From Halalkalibacter urbisdiaboli (GTDB taxonomy: Bacteria; Bacillota; Bacilli; Bacillales; Bacillaceae_D), in assembly GCF_002156385.1 (NCBI RefSeq), contig NZ_MVJM01000002.1, positions 1,054,517 through 1,118,516 of the forward strand: 64,000 bases of DNA, given 5' to 3'. How positions within the stretch are numbered: the stretch's first letter is position 1; each line of letters starts with the position of its first letter. The notes under the pieces were generated by a model, which had not been told where the DNA came from, ran no database searches, and worked only from the letters and a program-made list of their open reading frames with translations. Of the stretch, positions 48,463 to 57,861 are shown piece by piece. The position numbers and the translations under genes are program-made.

Positions 48463-49608
48463 TTACGGACGGAATGATTCCGGCCGGAGCTCGGTTTGTT
48501 TGAAATAATATTTCAACGCTGCGACGATTCGTGCAGAGGCTTCGCCGTCACCGTATGGATTGGAGGCTTTGGCCATGTTGTCATAAGCAGCTTTGTCAGT
48601 TAATAATTCATTTGCTAAGTTAAAGATCACATCTTCATCCGTTCCTGCTAGCTTCAGCGTTCCAGCCTTAATTCCTTCTGGGCGCTCAGTTGTGTCACGT
48701 AATACTAACACTGGTGTACCAAGGGAAGGTGCTTCCTCTTGAACACCACCGGAATCGGTTAAAATAAGTTCGGACCGTGCCGCAAAGTTATGGAAATCCA
48801 AGACTCCGAGTGGCTCGATTAAATGAACACGGTCATGACCTTTTAGCACTTCTTGGGCGATTTCACGGACTGCTGGATTTAAGTGAACGGGGTAAACGAC
48901 ATGGGCATCCTGATGCTCATCGATTAATCGACGAACCGCACGGAAGATGTGACGCATTGGTTCACCAAGGTTTTCACGTCGATGAGCAGTTAATAAAATT
49001 AGACGTCCGTTACCAATTTGATTAAGCATCTCATGCTGATAATCGTCGCGTACCGTTGTTTTCAACGCATCAATCGCTGTATTTCCGGTAATAAAAATCG
49101 ACTCTTCGTTTTTGTTCTCTGCCTTTAAATGCTCCAACGCTTGTTCTGTAGGCGCAAAGTGCAGGTCGGCTAGTACCCCTGTTAGCTGGCGATTGGCTTC
49201 TTCAGGAAACGGAGAGTATTTATTGAAGGTACGCAAACCCGCCTCAACATGGCCAATCGCAACTTGATTGTAATAAGCAGCTAAGCTTGCAACGAAACTC
49301 GTCGTTGTGTCACCATGGACAAGCACGATATCAGGCTTAAGCTCTTTAATAATCTTATCCAAACCTAACAAAGCGTTTGTTGTCACATCCGCTAACGTTT
49401 GTCTTTCCTTCATAATGTTCAAATCAAAATCAGGTTTTATGTCAAATAACTGTAGGACTTGGTCAAGCATTTCACGATGCTGCCCTGTTACAGCAACAAA
49501 TGAGTCAATCGAATCCTGATGTTTTTTTAATTCTAAAACAAGCGGTGACATTTTAATAGCTTCAGGCCTTGTCCCAAAAACGGTTAGTACTGTAAATTTT
49601 GAACTCAT
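48463..49608 (-). CDS. mnaA: UDP-N-acetylglucosamine 2-epimerase
   Basis: Interconverts UDP-GlcNAc and UDP-ManNAc for teichoic-acid linkage or other wall polymers. 381 residues. VFGTRPEAIKMSPLV at the N-terminus, HVEAGLRTF, LTAHRRENLGEPM and LTDSGGVQEEAPSLGTP are all as in the family. Two starts are possible: ATG 49617 is only two bases from AAAGGA, ATG 49608 is eleven; I chose the latter because its product aligns with known MnaA starts. Between upp and the NERD gene, same order as the upp-mnaA-atp block in B. subtilis. Confidence 0.95.
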   Translation of the reverse strand: MSSKFTVLTVFGTRPEAIKMSPLVLELKKHQDSIDSFVAVTGQHREMLDQVLQLFDIKPDFDLNIMKERQTLADVTTNALLGLDKIIKELKPDIVLVHGDTTTSFVASLAAYYNQVAIGHVEAGLRTFNKYSPFPEEANRQLTGVLADLHFAPTEQALEHLKAENKNEESIFITGNTAIDALKTTVRDDYQHEMLNQIGNGRLILLTAHRRENLGEPMRHIFRAVRRLIDEHQDAHVVYPVHLNPAVREIAQEVLKGHDRVHLIEPLGVLDFHNFAARSELILTDSGGVQEEAPSLGTPVLVLRDTTERPEGIKAGTLKLAGTDEDVIFNLANELLTDKAAYDNMAKASNPYGDGEASARIVAALKYYFKQTELRPESFRP

Positions 49609-49635
49609 CCGAATCATTATCCTTTCTAGAAGACA

Positions 49636-50265
49636 TTATTTTGTTCCGAACAACCTGTCGCCAGCGTCACCTAAGCCTGGTACGATATAGCCTTTTTCAT
49701 TAAGCTTCTCATCAAGTGCCGCTAGGAAAATATCGACATCTGGGTGTGTTTTTTGAATCGCAGCAACGCCTTCTGGTGCAGCAACAAGACACATGAGCTT
49801 GATCGAGTTTGCGCCACGCTTTTTCAAACTGTTGATTGCTTCTACGGCTGAACCGCCTGTTGCCAGCATCGGGTCGATGACGATAAATTCACGCTCATTC
49901 ACATCTGTCGGAAGCTTTACATAATACTCAACAGGCTCAAGCGTCTCCGGGTCACGGTATAGACCAACATGTCCTACCTTAGCAGCTGGAATCATACGAA
50001 GGATTCCGTCAACCATTCCTAGGCCTGCGCGGAGAATTGGAACAAGGCCAAGCTTCTTTCCAGCAATAATTTTTGACTGAGCTTGAGCGACTGGGGTTTC
50101 AACGGTTACATCACGAACTGGTAAATCACGTGTAATTTCAAAGGCCATTAAGCCTGCAACTTCATCAACAAGCTCTCTAAATTCTTTCGTTCCTGTTTCT
50201 TTATCACGTATGTACGTTAGCTTATGCTGAATGAGTGGGTGATCAAAAACAAATACTTTGCTCAT
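49636..50265 (-). CDS. upp: Uracil phosphoribosyltransferase
   Basis: Salvages uracil to UMP with PRPP. 209 residues starting [16 protein letters not shown]. The PRPP-binding loop is [16 protein letters not shown], and [12 protein letters not shown] closes the C-terminus. ATG at 50265 follows AAGGAG; an earlier in-frame start nine codons upstream has no site. A promoter lies in front. Confidence 0.97.
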   Translation of the reverse strand: MSKVFVFDHPLIQHKLTYIRDKETGTKEFRELVDEVAGLMAFEITRDLPVRDVTVETPVAQAQSKIIAGKKLGLVPILRAGLGMVDGILRMIPAAKVGHVGLYRDPETLEPVEYYVKLPTDVNEREFIVIDPMLATGGSAVEAINSLKKRGANSIKLMCLVAAPEGVAAIQKTHPDVDIFLAALDEKLNEKGYIVPGLGDAGDRLFGTK

Positions 50266-50322
50266 TATTAACTCCTTTTCATCTCTGACCATAATCAGGA
50301 TGTCGAATTTCTGTCCTTTGAA

Positions 50323-50351
50323 ATTTTACAGAAAAAGCGCTGAGCAATCAA
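50323..50351 (-). promoter_or_regulatory. Sigma-A promoter of upp
   Basis: Minus strand TTGATT (50346-50351), 17 bases, TAAAAT (50323-50328). It lies between the glyA terminator and upp, so upp and mnaA can be expressed independently of glyA. Confidence 0.6.
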
Positions 50352-50370
50352 GCCTGTCTTTCACAATATG

Positions 50371-50403
50371 AAAAAAAGCTGGACGCAGACGGCCCAGCTT
50401 TTT
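50371..50403 (-). terminator. Rho-independent terminator of glyA
   Basis: AAAGCTGG pairs with CCAGCTTT around a 10-base loop, with T-run on the minus strand, six bases past the glyA stop. Confidence 0.9.
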
Positions 50404-50408
50404 CACTA

Positions 50409-51659
50409 TTACTTATATTCTAGGTTAGGATACATTGGGAACTTCGCTGTTAATGCGTCAACACGCTTGCGAGCTTCCTCTTGCTTTTCTTCGTTATCGA
50501 CATGCTTTAATGTTAATGCAATAATGGCACCTAGCTCATCCATTGCTTCCTCATCTAAACCACGTGACGTAACAGCAGCTGTACCGATACGGATTCCGCT
50601 TGTAACAAATGGCTTTTCAGGGTCGAATGGGATCGTGTTTTTGTTCGTTGTAATTCCTACTTCATCAAGAGCGTGCTCAGCTACTTTACCTGTAAGGCCA
50701 AGAGAACGCAGGTCAAGAAGAAGAAGGTGATTATCCGTTCCGCCAGATACGAGGTTAATGCCTTCGCTCGTTAATTTTTCACCGAGACGCTTTGCATTTT
50801 TAATAATGTTTCCAGCATATGTTTTGAACTCATCTGTTAACACTTCGCCGAACGCAACAGCCTTAGCTGCGATTACGTGCATTAAAGGACCACCTTGAAT
50901 TCCAGGGAAAATCGACTTGTCGATTGCTTTGGCGAATTCTTCTTGGCAAAGAATCATTCCTCCACGAGGTCCGCGTAATGTTTTATGTGTTGTTGTTGTT
51001 ACAAAGTGACAGTGAGGAACTGGATTTTCGTGTAGGCCCGCTGCAACAAGGCCAGCGATATGTGCCATATCAACCATCATGTATGCGCCCACTTCATCAG
51101 CGATTTCACGGAATTTCTTGAAATCAATAGCACGCGGGTATGCACTCGCACCAGCAACGATTAGTTTCGGCTTATGCTCTTGTGCTAATTCGCGAACGAC
51201 ATCATAGTCGATTTGTTGTGTTTCTTTATCAACACCGTACTCGATAAAATTGTATTGAACACCACTGAAGTTAACCGGGCTACCGTGTGTTAAGTGTCCA
51301 CCGTGAGATAGGTTCATTCCTAAAACCGTATCACCTGGCTCTAAAATCGTGAAGTAGACAGCCATGTTTGCTTGTGCACCTGAGTGAGGTTGTACGTTCA
51401 CATGCTCAGCACCGAAAATTTCCTTTGCACGATCACGAGCGATATCTTCTGCGATGTCAACATACTCACAGCCACCATAGTAACGACGTCCAGGATAGCC
51501 TTCTGCATATTTGTTTGTTAATACAGAGCCTTGTACTTCCATAACAGCTTCACTTACAAAGTTCTCTGATGCAATAAGCTCAATCTTGTCACGTTGACGG
51601 CCAAGCTCTTGCTGAAGTGCAGCAAATACTTGCGGATCTTGTCTCTTTACATTCTCCAT
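50409..51659 (-). CDS. glyA: Serine hydroxymethyltransferase
   Basis: PLP enzyme converting serine and tetrahydrofolate to glycine and methylene-THF. 416 residues. The PLP lysine is in [25 protein letters not shown] and [10 protein letters not shown] are conserved. ATG at 51659 (MENVKRQDP) is set by AAAGGGG seven bases upstream; the in-frame ATG 14 codons earlier is rejected. I looked for PurR boxes upstream and saw only one partial match. Confidence 0.97.
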   Translation of the reverse strand: MENVKRQDPQVFAALQQELGRQRDKIELIASENFVSEAVMEVQGSVLTNKYAEGYPGRRYYGGCEYVDIAEDIARDRAKEIFGAEHVNVQPHSGAQANMAVYFTILEPGDTVLGMNLSHGGHLTHGSPVNFSGVQYNFIEYGVDKETQQIDYDVVRELAQEHKPKLIVAGASAYPRAIDFKKFREIADEVGAYMMVDMAHIAGLVAAGLHENPVPHCHFVTTTTHKTLRGPRGGMILCQEEFAKAIDKSIFPGIQGGPLMHVIAAKAVAFGEVLTDEFKTYAGNIIKNAKRLGEKLTSEGINLVSGGTDNHLLLLDLRSLGLTGKVAEHALDEVGITTNKNTIPFDPEKPFVTSGIRIGTAAVTSRGLDEEAMDELGAIIALTLKHVDNEEKQEEARKRVDALTAKFPMYPNLEYK

Positions 51660-51776
51660 TCTCTTACCCCTTTCACTTACACCATTCGGATTCTCTAACA
51701 TTTTTCTATCATTTCAATCATATAGTACCACAAGATCAAATGAATTTCCGTATTATTTCATCATTTTTATAAAAAA

Positions 51777-52343
51777 TCATTCATGTTCCATATTTCGTTC
51801 GTAAACAGCGCGAACACCGCCAATTAATTTCGGCCGTGTCATTGCCATTGTCAGATGCGCTTCACCGATTGAGCGAATCTTGCTACGAACAGGGACAACA
51901 ACTGGGCGCAAATGCATCCCAATGAAGGTGTCTCCAATATCGATACCGACCTCAGCGTTAATCGTCTCAACTAAGACAGGCTTGTCCATTTTTGAAAAAG
52001 CAAAAGTCGCCATCGCCCCTCCCGCTTTTCGAATTGGAATAGCTGAAACTCGTTCATAACCGCGCGCATTTGCTGTCTCTTCTTCTAGCACTAATGCTCG
52101 GTTTAAATGTTCACAGCATTGAAAGGCGATCTGAATCCTTGTTTGCTGCTGGATTTCTTTTAATGCAGAATAAATCACTTCAGCTACTTCATGCGAACCA
52201 TTTGAGCCAATGTGCGAACCAATCACTTCACTCGTGCTCGTTCCAACTACGAGCAACATATCCGCTGTAAAAGGCATTGCTTCCTGCAGGTCGGCTAACG
52301 CCTGTTGCACCTCGCTCTTAATAGTTTCTGCTGAAAGGCTCAT
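51777..52343 (-). CDS. ywlG: YwlG, TIGR01440/DUF436 family protein
   Basis: 188 residues, cytoplasmic. Family hallmarks: VVGTSTSEVIGSHIGSNGSHEVAEVI (about residues 31-56), QCCEHLNRALVLE and GIDIGDTFIGMHLRPVVVPVR (about 130-150). The conserved Cys-Cys-Glu-His suggests a metal or catalytic site. Function not established. Between rpiB and glyA exactly as in B. subtilis. Confidence 0.93.
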   Translation of the reverse strand: MSLSAETIKSEVQQALADLQEAMPFTADMLLVVGTSTSEVIGSHIGSNGSHEVAEVIYSALKEIQQQTRIQIAFQCCEHLNRALVLEEETANARGYERVSAIPIRKAGGAMATFAFSKMDKPVLVETINAEVGIDIGDTFIGMHLRPVVVPVRSKIRSIGEAHLTMAMTRPKLIGGVRAVYERNMEHE

Positions 52344-52364
52344 GAAAACGACCTCCCTTTATTC

Positions 52365-52802
52365 TTAGCCTTCGTATTCAGTAATCTTTCCTACACGATT
52401 CGCATGGCGTCCACCTTGAAATTCAGTTTCTAACCACACCTTGGCAATTTCACGAGCAAGTCCACCACCAATGACACGTTCACCCATCGTTAAGATATTG
52501 CTGTCATTGTGCTCACGCGTTGCTTTAGCACTGAATAAATCATGAACGAGTGCACAGCGAATACCTTTTACTTTGTTTGCTGCAATCGACATGCCAATTC
52601 CCGTTCCACAAATTAAAATCGCACGGTCAAATTCTCCGTTTGCAACCTTCTCAGCAACTGGTAATGCATAGTCTGGGTAATCAACCGACGTTGTGCAGTC
52701 ACAGCCGAAATCTTCATACTCCAGTCCCATTTCCTCTAATAAATTACGAATCTCTTCTTTAATATTTACTCCGCCGTGATCGGAGGCTAATGCTACCTTC
52801 AT
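52365..52802 (-). CDS. rpiB: Ribose 5-phosphate isomerase B family protein
   Basis: 145 residues, RpiB/LacAB fold. ASDHGG near the N-terminus and the catalytic Cys in ILICGTGIGMSIAANK are intact, so it should isomerise ribose-5-phosphate and ribulose-5-phosphate. Known as ywlF in B. subtilis at the same position. ATG at 52802. Twenty-one bases before ywlG, probably one operon. Confidence 0.94.
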   Translation of the reverse strand: MKVALASDHGGVNIKEEIRNLLEEMGLEYEDFGCDCTTSVDYPDYALPVAEKVANGEFDRAILICGTGIGMSIAANKVKGIRCALVHDLFSAKATREHNDSNILTMGERVIGGGLAREIAKVWLETEFQGGRHANRVGKITEYEG

Positions 52803-52839
52803 TTATTATTCCTCACTTTTTTTAAAATTTTCAATCTTA

Positions 52840-54141
52840 TTATTCTATTGTAAATCGTTCAATCGTTTCTTTTAACTTTTTTGCTTGGTTTGATAAAATT
52901 TGGGCCGTATTACTCATTTCCCGAATAACGGACTCCTGTTGCTCTGTCATCGACGTCACCTCTAAGGAACCGGCAGAAGTCTCCTCAGCGATGGCTGCTA
53001 CTTCCTGTGTCTGTCTTGTTGCTTGGCTAATTGATTGCATTTGGCGCTCCATCATAGACGAAATGTCATGAACGACAGCAGCAACCTCATGAACCGATTT
53101 TTCCATTTCAGCAATCGAGGCATTTGTCTCTGTTCCACGCTCTGATTGCTCATTCGCGACGTTCACTTGCTCACTAATTTGTTCTACTACATTTTTCACT
53201 TCTTGCTGAATCCGGTGAATCAGATCGGTTATCCCCTTTACCGCTTGAGCGCTTTGGTCAGCAAGCTTGCGAACCTCATCGGCGACGACCGCAAACCCTT
53301 TGCCGTGCTCACCGGCACGCGCTGCTTCGATCGAAGCATTTAACGCAAGCAAATTCGTCTGTCCTGCGATATCACCTACAAGTGAAATAATCTCACCGAC
53401 CTGCTTTGCCTGATCTTCAAGCTGGCCGACAGCCGTTAACGATTTCTCGTTATCCGTTGCAAGCTGTTTAATGCCTTGGACAAGAGAGTTGACAACTTCG
53501 CGACTTGCCGCTAATGTTGACACCATTTGCTCTGATGATTGTTTTGGTGTCTCTACCCGAGCTTGTACTTCTTTTGCAATTTGCGTCACATCTTCCATCG
53601 CTTCTGCCGTGTGTTGAGTAGCATTTGCTGCGCTTTCCGCACCTTTTGCTATCTCTTCCATCGTAGAACCAATGTGCGTCGCCTTTGCTGCCGCCACTTC
53701 AGAAGCAGAGGTAATTTCTGATACTTTGATATTCGTTTCTTTAAAATTTTCATCAATATCTTTAACCATATGGCGAAGACTTTTTAACATTTCGTTATAG
53801 GCAAGACCGAGTGCGCGAATTTCATCATCTGATTTGCTCACGTTAATATCATCATGAATATCGCCAGCTGCTGCACGTCTCGCAGCTTCTTCAACTTCAC
53901 GAATTGGGTTTGTAATATACGGCGCTGCTAAATAGCCAAGAAAGCTACTCCATAAAATACCTAAAAGCAACGTAAAAATAATCACAGCATCGCCACTAAG
54001 CCCGAGCATATTTTCTAAAACATCAGCTAAATAAAAAATAAAAAATGCACTACACCCAAACGTAACAATGGCTAGTCCGCTTATCCCGATGACTAGCTTT
54101 TTACGAATACTTGCCCGATATTTCTTTTTCTGTTCCCCCAT
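52840..54141 (-). CDS. Methyl-accepting chemotaxis-type signalling protein without outside sensor domain
   Basis: 433 residues. Two membrane helices (about 14-36 and 42-68) are joined by a very short outer loop, followed by a HAMP domain (about 70-125) and a long signalling coiled-coil with the hairpin tip [20 protein letters not shown] and [13 protein letters not shown]. There is no room for a periplasm-type ligand domain, so input must be membrane or cytoplasmic (membrane state, pH, redox). It is not in this place in B. subtilis, where ywlE is followed directly by rpiB; it is an insertion into the conserved block. Confidence 0.92.
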   Translation of the reverse strand: MGEQKKKYRASIRKKLVIGISGLAIVTFGCSAFFIFYLADVLENMLGLSGDAVIIFTLLLGILWSSFLGYLAAPYITNPIREVEEAARRAAAGDIHDDINVSKSDDEIRALGLAYNEMLKSLRHMVKDIDENFKETNIKVSEITSASEVAAAKATHIGSTMEEIAKGAESAANATQHTAEAMEDVTQIAKEVQARVETPKQSSEQMVSTLAASREVVNSLVQGIKQLATDNEKSLTAVGQLEDQAKQVGEIISLVGDIAGQTNLLALNASIEAARAGEHGKGFAVVADEVRKLADQSAQAVKGITDLIHRIQQEVKNVVEQISEQVNVANEQSERGTETNASIAEMEKSVHEVAAVVHDISSMMERQMQSISQATRQTQEVAAIAEETSAGSLEVTSMTEQQESVIREMSNTAQILSNQAKKLKETIERFTIE

Positions 54142-54165
54142 CTTGCTTACGTTCCCCTCTCATTT

Positions 54166-54603
54166 CTAACGTTCAATTAAACGTTCGATGCATTGCTCAA
54201 TTTCCTGAGCAGTATGTTTGTATGCTTTTAATGGTCCACCAATCGGATCTGCAATATCAGGAGCCCCATCTTCAGATTGAACGTAACCCTTTAGTGTATA
54301 AACCTTTTCCTCAAATTCCGGAAAATTACTTATTACTAGGTCACGATGCCCACCTGTCATCGTTAAGACAAGATCAGCCCAATCTAACAGCTCCTCCGTC
54401 ACAAGCTGTGCTTTGTGCTCCGTTTTAATCCCGCGTTCCTCAAGCACACGGCGCGTCCCCTCAGAGGCTGGGCTTCCCGAAAAAGCATGTACTCCAGCCG
54501 ACTTAACATCGAAACGAGTCGTTTTCTCTTTTAAAAGCGCTTCGGCCATTGGACTACGACAAGTATTTCCGGTACAAACAAAAAGTACGTGTTTAACTGC
54601 CAT
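54166..54603 (-). CDS. ywlE: Low-molecular-weight phosphatase YwlE (probable protein-arginine phosphatase)
   Basis: 145 residues. P-loop VCTGNTCRSPM with nucleophile Cys10, Thr14 and Arg16; general acid Asp in PDIADPIG. The Thr in the loop, rather than Ile or Leu, is the residue shown in B. subtilis YwlE to select phosphoarginine, so this is more likely a protein-arginine phosphatase opposing McsB than a tyrosine phosphatase. ATG at 54603. Confidence 0.93.
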   Translation of the reverse strand: MAVKHVLFVCTGNTCRSPMAEALLKEKTTRFDVKSAGVHAFSGSPASEGTRRVLEERGIKTEHKAQLVTEELLDWADLVLTMTGGHRDLVISNFPEFEEKVYTLKGYVQSEDGAPDIADPIGGPLKAYKHTAQEIEQCIERLIER

Positions 54604-54718
54604 TTCCTACGTCCCTTCTTTCAAAATCATGCATTTCATTTACTCCACTTGCACTATATTTCTCTCTTTTCATCATATTATCATACTAAATTGGAAAACT
54701 GTATAGCGTGTCCTTGGA

Positions 54719-55261
54719 TTAGATTGGTAAAAATAATTTAACACCAAAGCCGATCAGAATACAGCCTCCAAGTAGTTCTCCGTAAGACCCAATAAGGTGT
54801 TGAAAACGAGCCCCCATCAATAATCCTAGCCAGGAAAGGACCATACTTATAACCCCCATCATCACTACAGTGAGGACCATTTGCGCCCCAAGCATCCCTA
54901 AGCCTAGCCCAGCTGAGAAGCTATCAAGGCTCACACTAACTGCAAAGAACAGCAAGCCCCAGCCAGTCGTTTTAACCATTGACCCCTCTTCTTCTTTAAA
55001 GGCGGACACAACCATTTGCAAGCCAATGATAAAAAGAAGTCCACCACCAATAAATGTAGCAATCATATCAAAATATGTAGAAAGCATTTTCCCGGCAACA
55101 ATACCGAGTAAAGGCATGAGAACATGAAATACACCAACGGTCACTCCTATATTTAAAATCTGCTTTAAGCGAAGACCTAGCATCCCCATTCCAAGTGCTA
55201 CAGAAAAAGCATCCATTCCTAATGCTCCCGCCATAATAAAAAGCGTGAAAAATTCATCCAT
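54719..55261 (-). CDS. mntP: Manganese efflux pump MntP
   Basis: 180 residues, six membrane helices in two related halves, each with the acidic signature: MDAFSVALGMG and SLDSFSAGLGLGM. Exports Mn(II). The ATG at 55261 lies eight bases from AAGGAG; an in-frame GTG three codons earlier overlaps that site. Called ywlD in B. subtilis. No yybP-ykoY riboswitch was recognised in the 110-base gap upstream. Confidence 0.93.
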   Translation of the reverse strand: MDEFFTLFIMAGALGMDAFSVALGMGMLGLRLKQILNIGVTVGVFHVLMPLLGIVAGKMLSTYFDMIATFIGGGLLFIIGLQMVVSAFKEEEGSMVKTTGWGLLFFAVSVSLDSFSAGLGLGMLGAQMVLTVVMMGVISMVLSWLGLLMGARFQHLIGSYGELLGGCILIGFGVKLFLPI

Positions 55262-55371
55262 TTCATCCACTCCTTGAACATGCTAGTTCAATCTATGCAA
55301 GTCCAAGGAAAAATAGACAATCTATCTTTAAGAATACTCGAGAGAAACGCTCTAGCCTTTAGCCGCAAACT

Positions 55372-56403
55372 TTACTTTCCAGCGGCTTTCGAGAGGCGGT
55401 TCATAATCGCCACGCCGACACCTTCTTCTGGAAAGATTTCAGAGAAAATAATATCGACTCCTTCATGATCAAATTGACGCAGGCTTCCGTAAAGATGGGT
55501 CGCTACTGTTTCAAGCTGTTCTCGTTTTCCACACGCAATAACAGAATCCGCTCGATAATCCTCCTTCGCTTCCTCTGTTGTAAGAACCCCTACCTTCTTC
55601 CCCCGCTTTTGCTCGTTATCCACATATGCTTGAATGAGGCTTTTATCCTCAACTAAAATCAGTTCACCCTTTGGCGCATAATGGGTATATTTCATCCCCG
55701 GAGAACGCGGAGCCTCGTCATTCCGATGCAAGGCAGGGTCGACCTCGATCTTCCCAATCACTCGCTCAATATGTTCCTTCGTGACGCCACCTGGTCTATA
55801 TAAAACAGGAATGTCAGACGTACAATCTAACACGGTAGATTCAACACCAACCCCTGTTAAGCCACCATCAACAACACCTGCAATTCTTCCAGCTAAATCA
55901 TGATAAACGTGCTCTGCCTTTGTCGGACTCGGCTTCCCTGAGAGGTTTGCACTCGGAGCGGCGACTGGGACCCCAGCCTCAGCTAGAACGGCAAGTGCGA
56001 CCGGATGATTCGGAATCCGAACAGCAACAGTAGGAAGTCCTGCCGTCACACTCGGGGCGATCCCTGCTTTTTTATGAAAAATTAACGTAAGTGGTCCTGG
56101 CCAAAAGGCATCCATTAACATGTTAGCCTTCGCAGAAACGTCACGAACTAACTCGGCTAATTGCTGGCGATTTGCGATGTGGACAATAAGGGGATTATCA
56201 CTCGGTCTCCCTTTTGCTGCAAAAATTTTCTTCACCGCAGCTTCGTCCAGTGCATTCGCACCAAGGCCGTATACCGTTTCAGTCGGAAAGGCCACAACCT
56301 CACCTTTTTTTATCCACAAGCCCGCTTCCTTTAATTCCGCATGGCTCCGACTCTTATCTTCACTGTTATCCACAGTCCACATTTTTGTTTGTTTATAACT
56401 CAT
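55372..56403 (-). CDS. ywlC: L-threonylcarbamoyladenylate synthase (Sua5/YwlC)
   Basis: 343 residues: a YrdC/Sua5 catalytic domain (about 15-205) with the phosphate-binding KRP-like loop AKGRPSDNPLIVHI and PSANLSGKPSPT, plus the C-terminal Sua5 domain (about 235-340). Makes the threonylcarbamoyl-AMP used for t6A37 in tRNAs reading ANN codons. ATG at 56403 behind AGAGGTG. Confidence 0.95.
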   Translation of the reverse strand: MSYKQTKMWTVDNSEDKSRSHAELKEAGLWIKKGEVVAFPTETVYGLGANALDEAAVKKIFAAKGRPSDNPLIVHIANRQQLAELVRDVSAKANMLMDAFWPGPLTLIFHKKAGIAPSVTAGLPTVAVRIPNHPVALAVLAEAGVPVAAPSANLSGKPSPTKAEHVYHDLAGRIAGVVDGGLTGVGVESTVLDCTSDIPVLYRPGGVTKEHIERVIGKIEVDPALHRNDEAPRSPGMKYTHYAPKGELILVEDKSLIQAYVDNEQKRGKKVGVLTTEEAKEDYRADSVIACGKREQLETVATHLYGSLRQFDHEGVDIIFSEIFPEEGVGVAIMNRLSKAAGK

Positions 56404-56561
56404 TACTCACCTCTCCTGTCTCTTTCATTTTGCAAGCCTTGTCTATCATTGTCAAATGACCTATGTCATTTCGACTAAAACCGCTGATTTTTAAGGATTT
56501 TTTATCGTTTTATATCCTGAATTCTTCGTTGATTCGACAACTTCCAGCGAAAAAGCAAAAA

Positions 56562-56593
56562 AACAAGTTACCCACACATGTGGACAACTTGTT
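56562..56593 (-). terminator. Rho-independent terminator after ywlB
   Basis: AACAAGTT pairs with AACTTGTT and, inside, CCACA with TGTGG; the minus strand continues with seven T. Seventeen bases past the ywlB stop. Confidence 0.85.
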
Positions 56594-56609
56594 AATAACT
56601 TTCTATTTT

Positions 56610-57071
56610 TTATGAGTTATTCACATGTTGGTTGTCTAATTCACACGCCCAAATTCTCGTATCTGGACCTTTGTTTTGTTGATAATGCTTCGACCCTTGA
56701 ATCTCAGTCGGCAAGGACGGTGCTTGTACCTCTTTAAAGCCGAGCTGTTGAAACAGAGGGTTGGTCCCTTTTGCACATAAATAGACCGTTTGAATGCCTT
56801 GCTCCTCGGCATAGGATAATGTCACTTGTAAAAACTCCAAGCTGAGCTGGCCTGTCCAAATCGGTGAGTTTAACACGAGCGAGCGAAGCAATCCATACGA
56901 ATCGTACTGCTCCATTCCGACGGTTCCAATAATCTCCTCTTGCTCGTTTTCCACAACGAGAAATTGAGCAACATGCTGGTCAAGTCCGTCCTCTGTTAAC
57001 CCCGCTTTGGCAAGTAGACGTTGTATCGGTAATAAATCTTTAGTATTTGCTTTGCGAACGACAATACTCAT
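56610..57071 (-). CDS. ywlB: GNAT-family N-acetyltransferase YwlB
   Basis: 153 residues with the GNAT fold; the acetyl-CoA loop is not a perfect Q-x-x-G-x-A. VVENEQEEIIGTVGMEQYDSYGLLRSLVLN covers strands 3-4 (residues about 38-68). Substrate unknown. ATG at 57071 is set by AAGGAG eight bases before. Located between spoIIR and ywlC as in B. subtilis. Confidence 0.88.
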   Translation of the reverse strand: MSIVVRKANTKDLLPIQRLLAKAGLTEDGLDQHVAQFLVVENEQEEIIGTVGMEQYDSYGLLRSLVLNSPIWTGQLSLEFLQVTLSYAEEQGIQTVYLCAKGTNPLFQQLGFKEVQAPSLPTEIQGSKHYQQNKGPDTRIWACELDNQHVNNS

Positions 57072-57144
57072 CACAATCACTCCTTCTAGCATCCTACTCC
57101 ACTATTATGAGAGGATTGGACAAGTTATGCCTATCATTCTAAAT

Positions 57145-57786
57145 TTAAGCATTTTTTGACTCATCTGAAAAGATTCGGTCCATTAATGATGTAAAGATTT
57201 CAACAAGGAAAAAGGAAACCTCTATTTCTTCTCGCTCTTCAACGATTTCCGTCTCCGTTTCTTCTTCCTCTTCTGCCTCTACGGCTTCACCGTTGGCCAT
57301 ATCTAGGAAACATAATGGTGGAAATAAAACACACCACCAGTTTTCACCTTTTCCTTCGCCTAGTGTAATAAGAACAGCATTATAGTAGCCCGCAGGATAG
57401 ACAATGTTTCCATACACTTTTGTCGGGAATTGAACCTCATCAAAGGATACTTCATACGTTTGGTCTAATCCTTGCTTTTCTAGTTCGTTTGCAACAATCG
57501 CTTCAATTTCATCTAAATTGCTTTGAATAGCTTCCTTCGCTGCCTCTAGGTCTTGAACATCTGTAACCCATTCTGTAATGGCTTTATTGACTTTATCACG
57601 AATGTCTCTTTTTAATGCTTGGTCTTTAATAGAATCACTATTTGCTAGAATTCGAAGGCGAATCGCCTCGTCTTGGCTTACTTCCTGATGAAGGCTGTTT
57701 ACAGCCTGCGCATTGTGTGACTCCCAGCTAACTAATAATACAAATAAAGAGAATAATAGATAAATGATTACGTTTTGTTGTTTCAT
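57145..57786 (-). CDS. spoIIR: Stage II sporulation protein R
   Basis: 213 residues. Signal or anchor segment (7-27) and the SpoIIR domain with EAIRLRILANSDSIKDQALKR (about 40-60) and CVLFPPLCFLD. Made in the forespore under sigma-F and secreted to trigger SpoIIGA to process pro-sigma-E. The C-terminal part includes a run of Glu (about 170-190). A sigma-F-like promoter precedes it. ATG at 57786. Confidence 0.95.
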   Translation of the reverse strand: MKQQNVIIYLLFSLFVLLVSWESHNAQAVNSLHQEVSQDEAIRLRILANSDSIKDQALKRDIRDKVNKAITEWVTDVQDLEAAKEAIQSNLDEIEAIVANELEKQGLDQTYEVSFDEVQFPTKVYGNIVYPAGYYNAVLITLGEGKGENWWCVLFPPLCFLDMANGEAVEAEEEEETETEIVEEREEIEVSFFLVEIFTSLMDRIFSDESKNA

Positions 57787-57811
57787 TTTTTAGCACCGCC
57801 CTTTCATCACC

Positions 57812-57841
57812 TATTGTGGACAGGGCGGCGAAAATCTAAAC
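57812..57841 (-). promoter_or_regulatory. Candidate sigma-F promoter of spoIIR
   Basis: Minus strand GTTTA (57837-57841), 15 bases, GTCCACAATA (57812-57821); the -10 fits 9 of 10 positions of GGNNANAHTR and the -35 4 of 5 of GYATA. A CCGCCCT/AGGGCGG inverted pair spans the region from the promoter to the ribosome site. Confidence 0.5.
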
Positions 57842-57861
57842 CTAGTTTTTTAAAATTTTTT

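Noticed and set aside
51660-51776. PurR operator upstream of glyA
   Set aside because: Only one partial CCGAA box is seen; the paired inverted boxes at proper spacing are absent.
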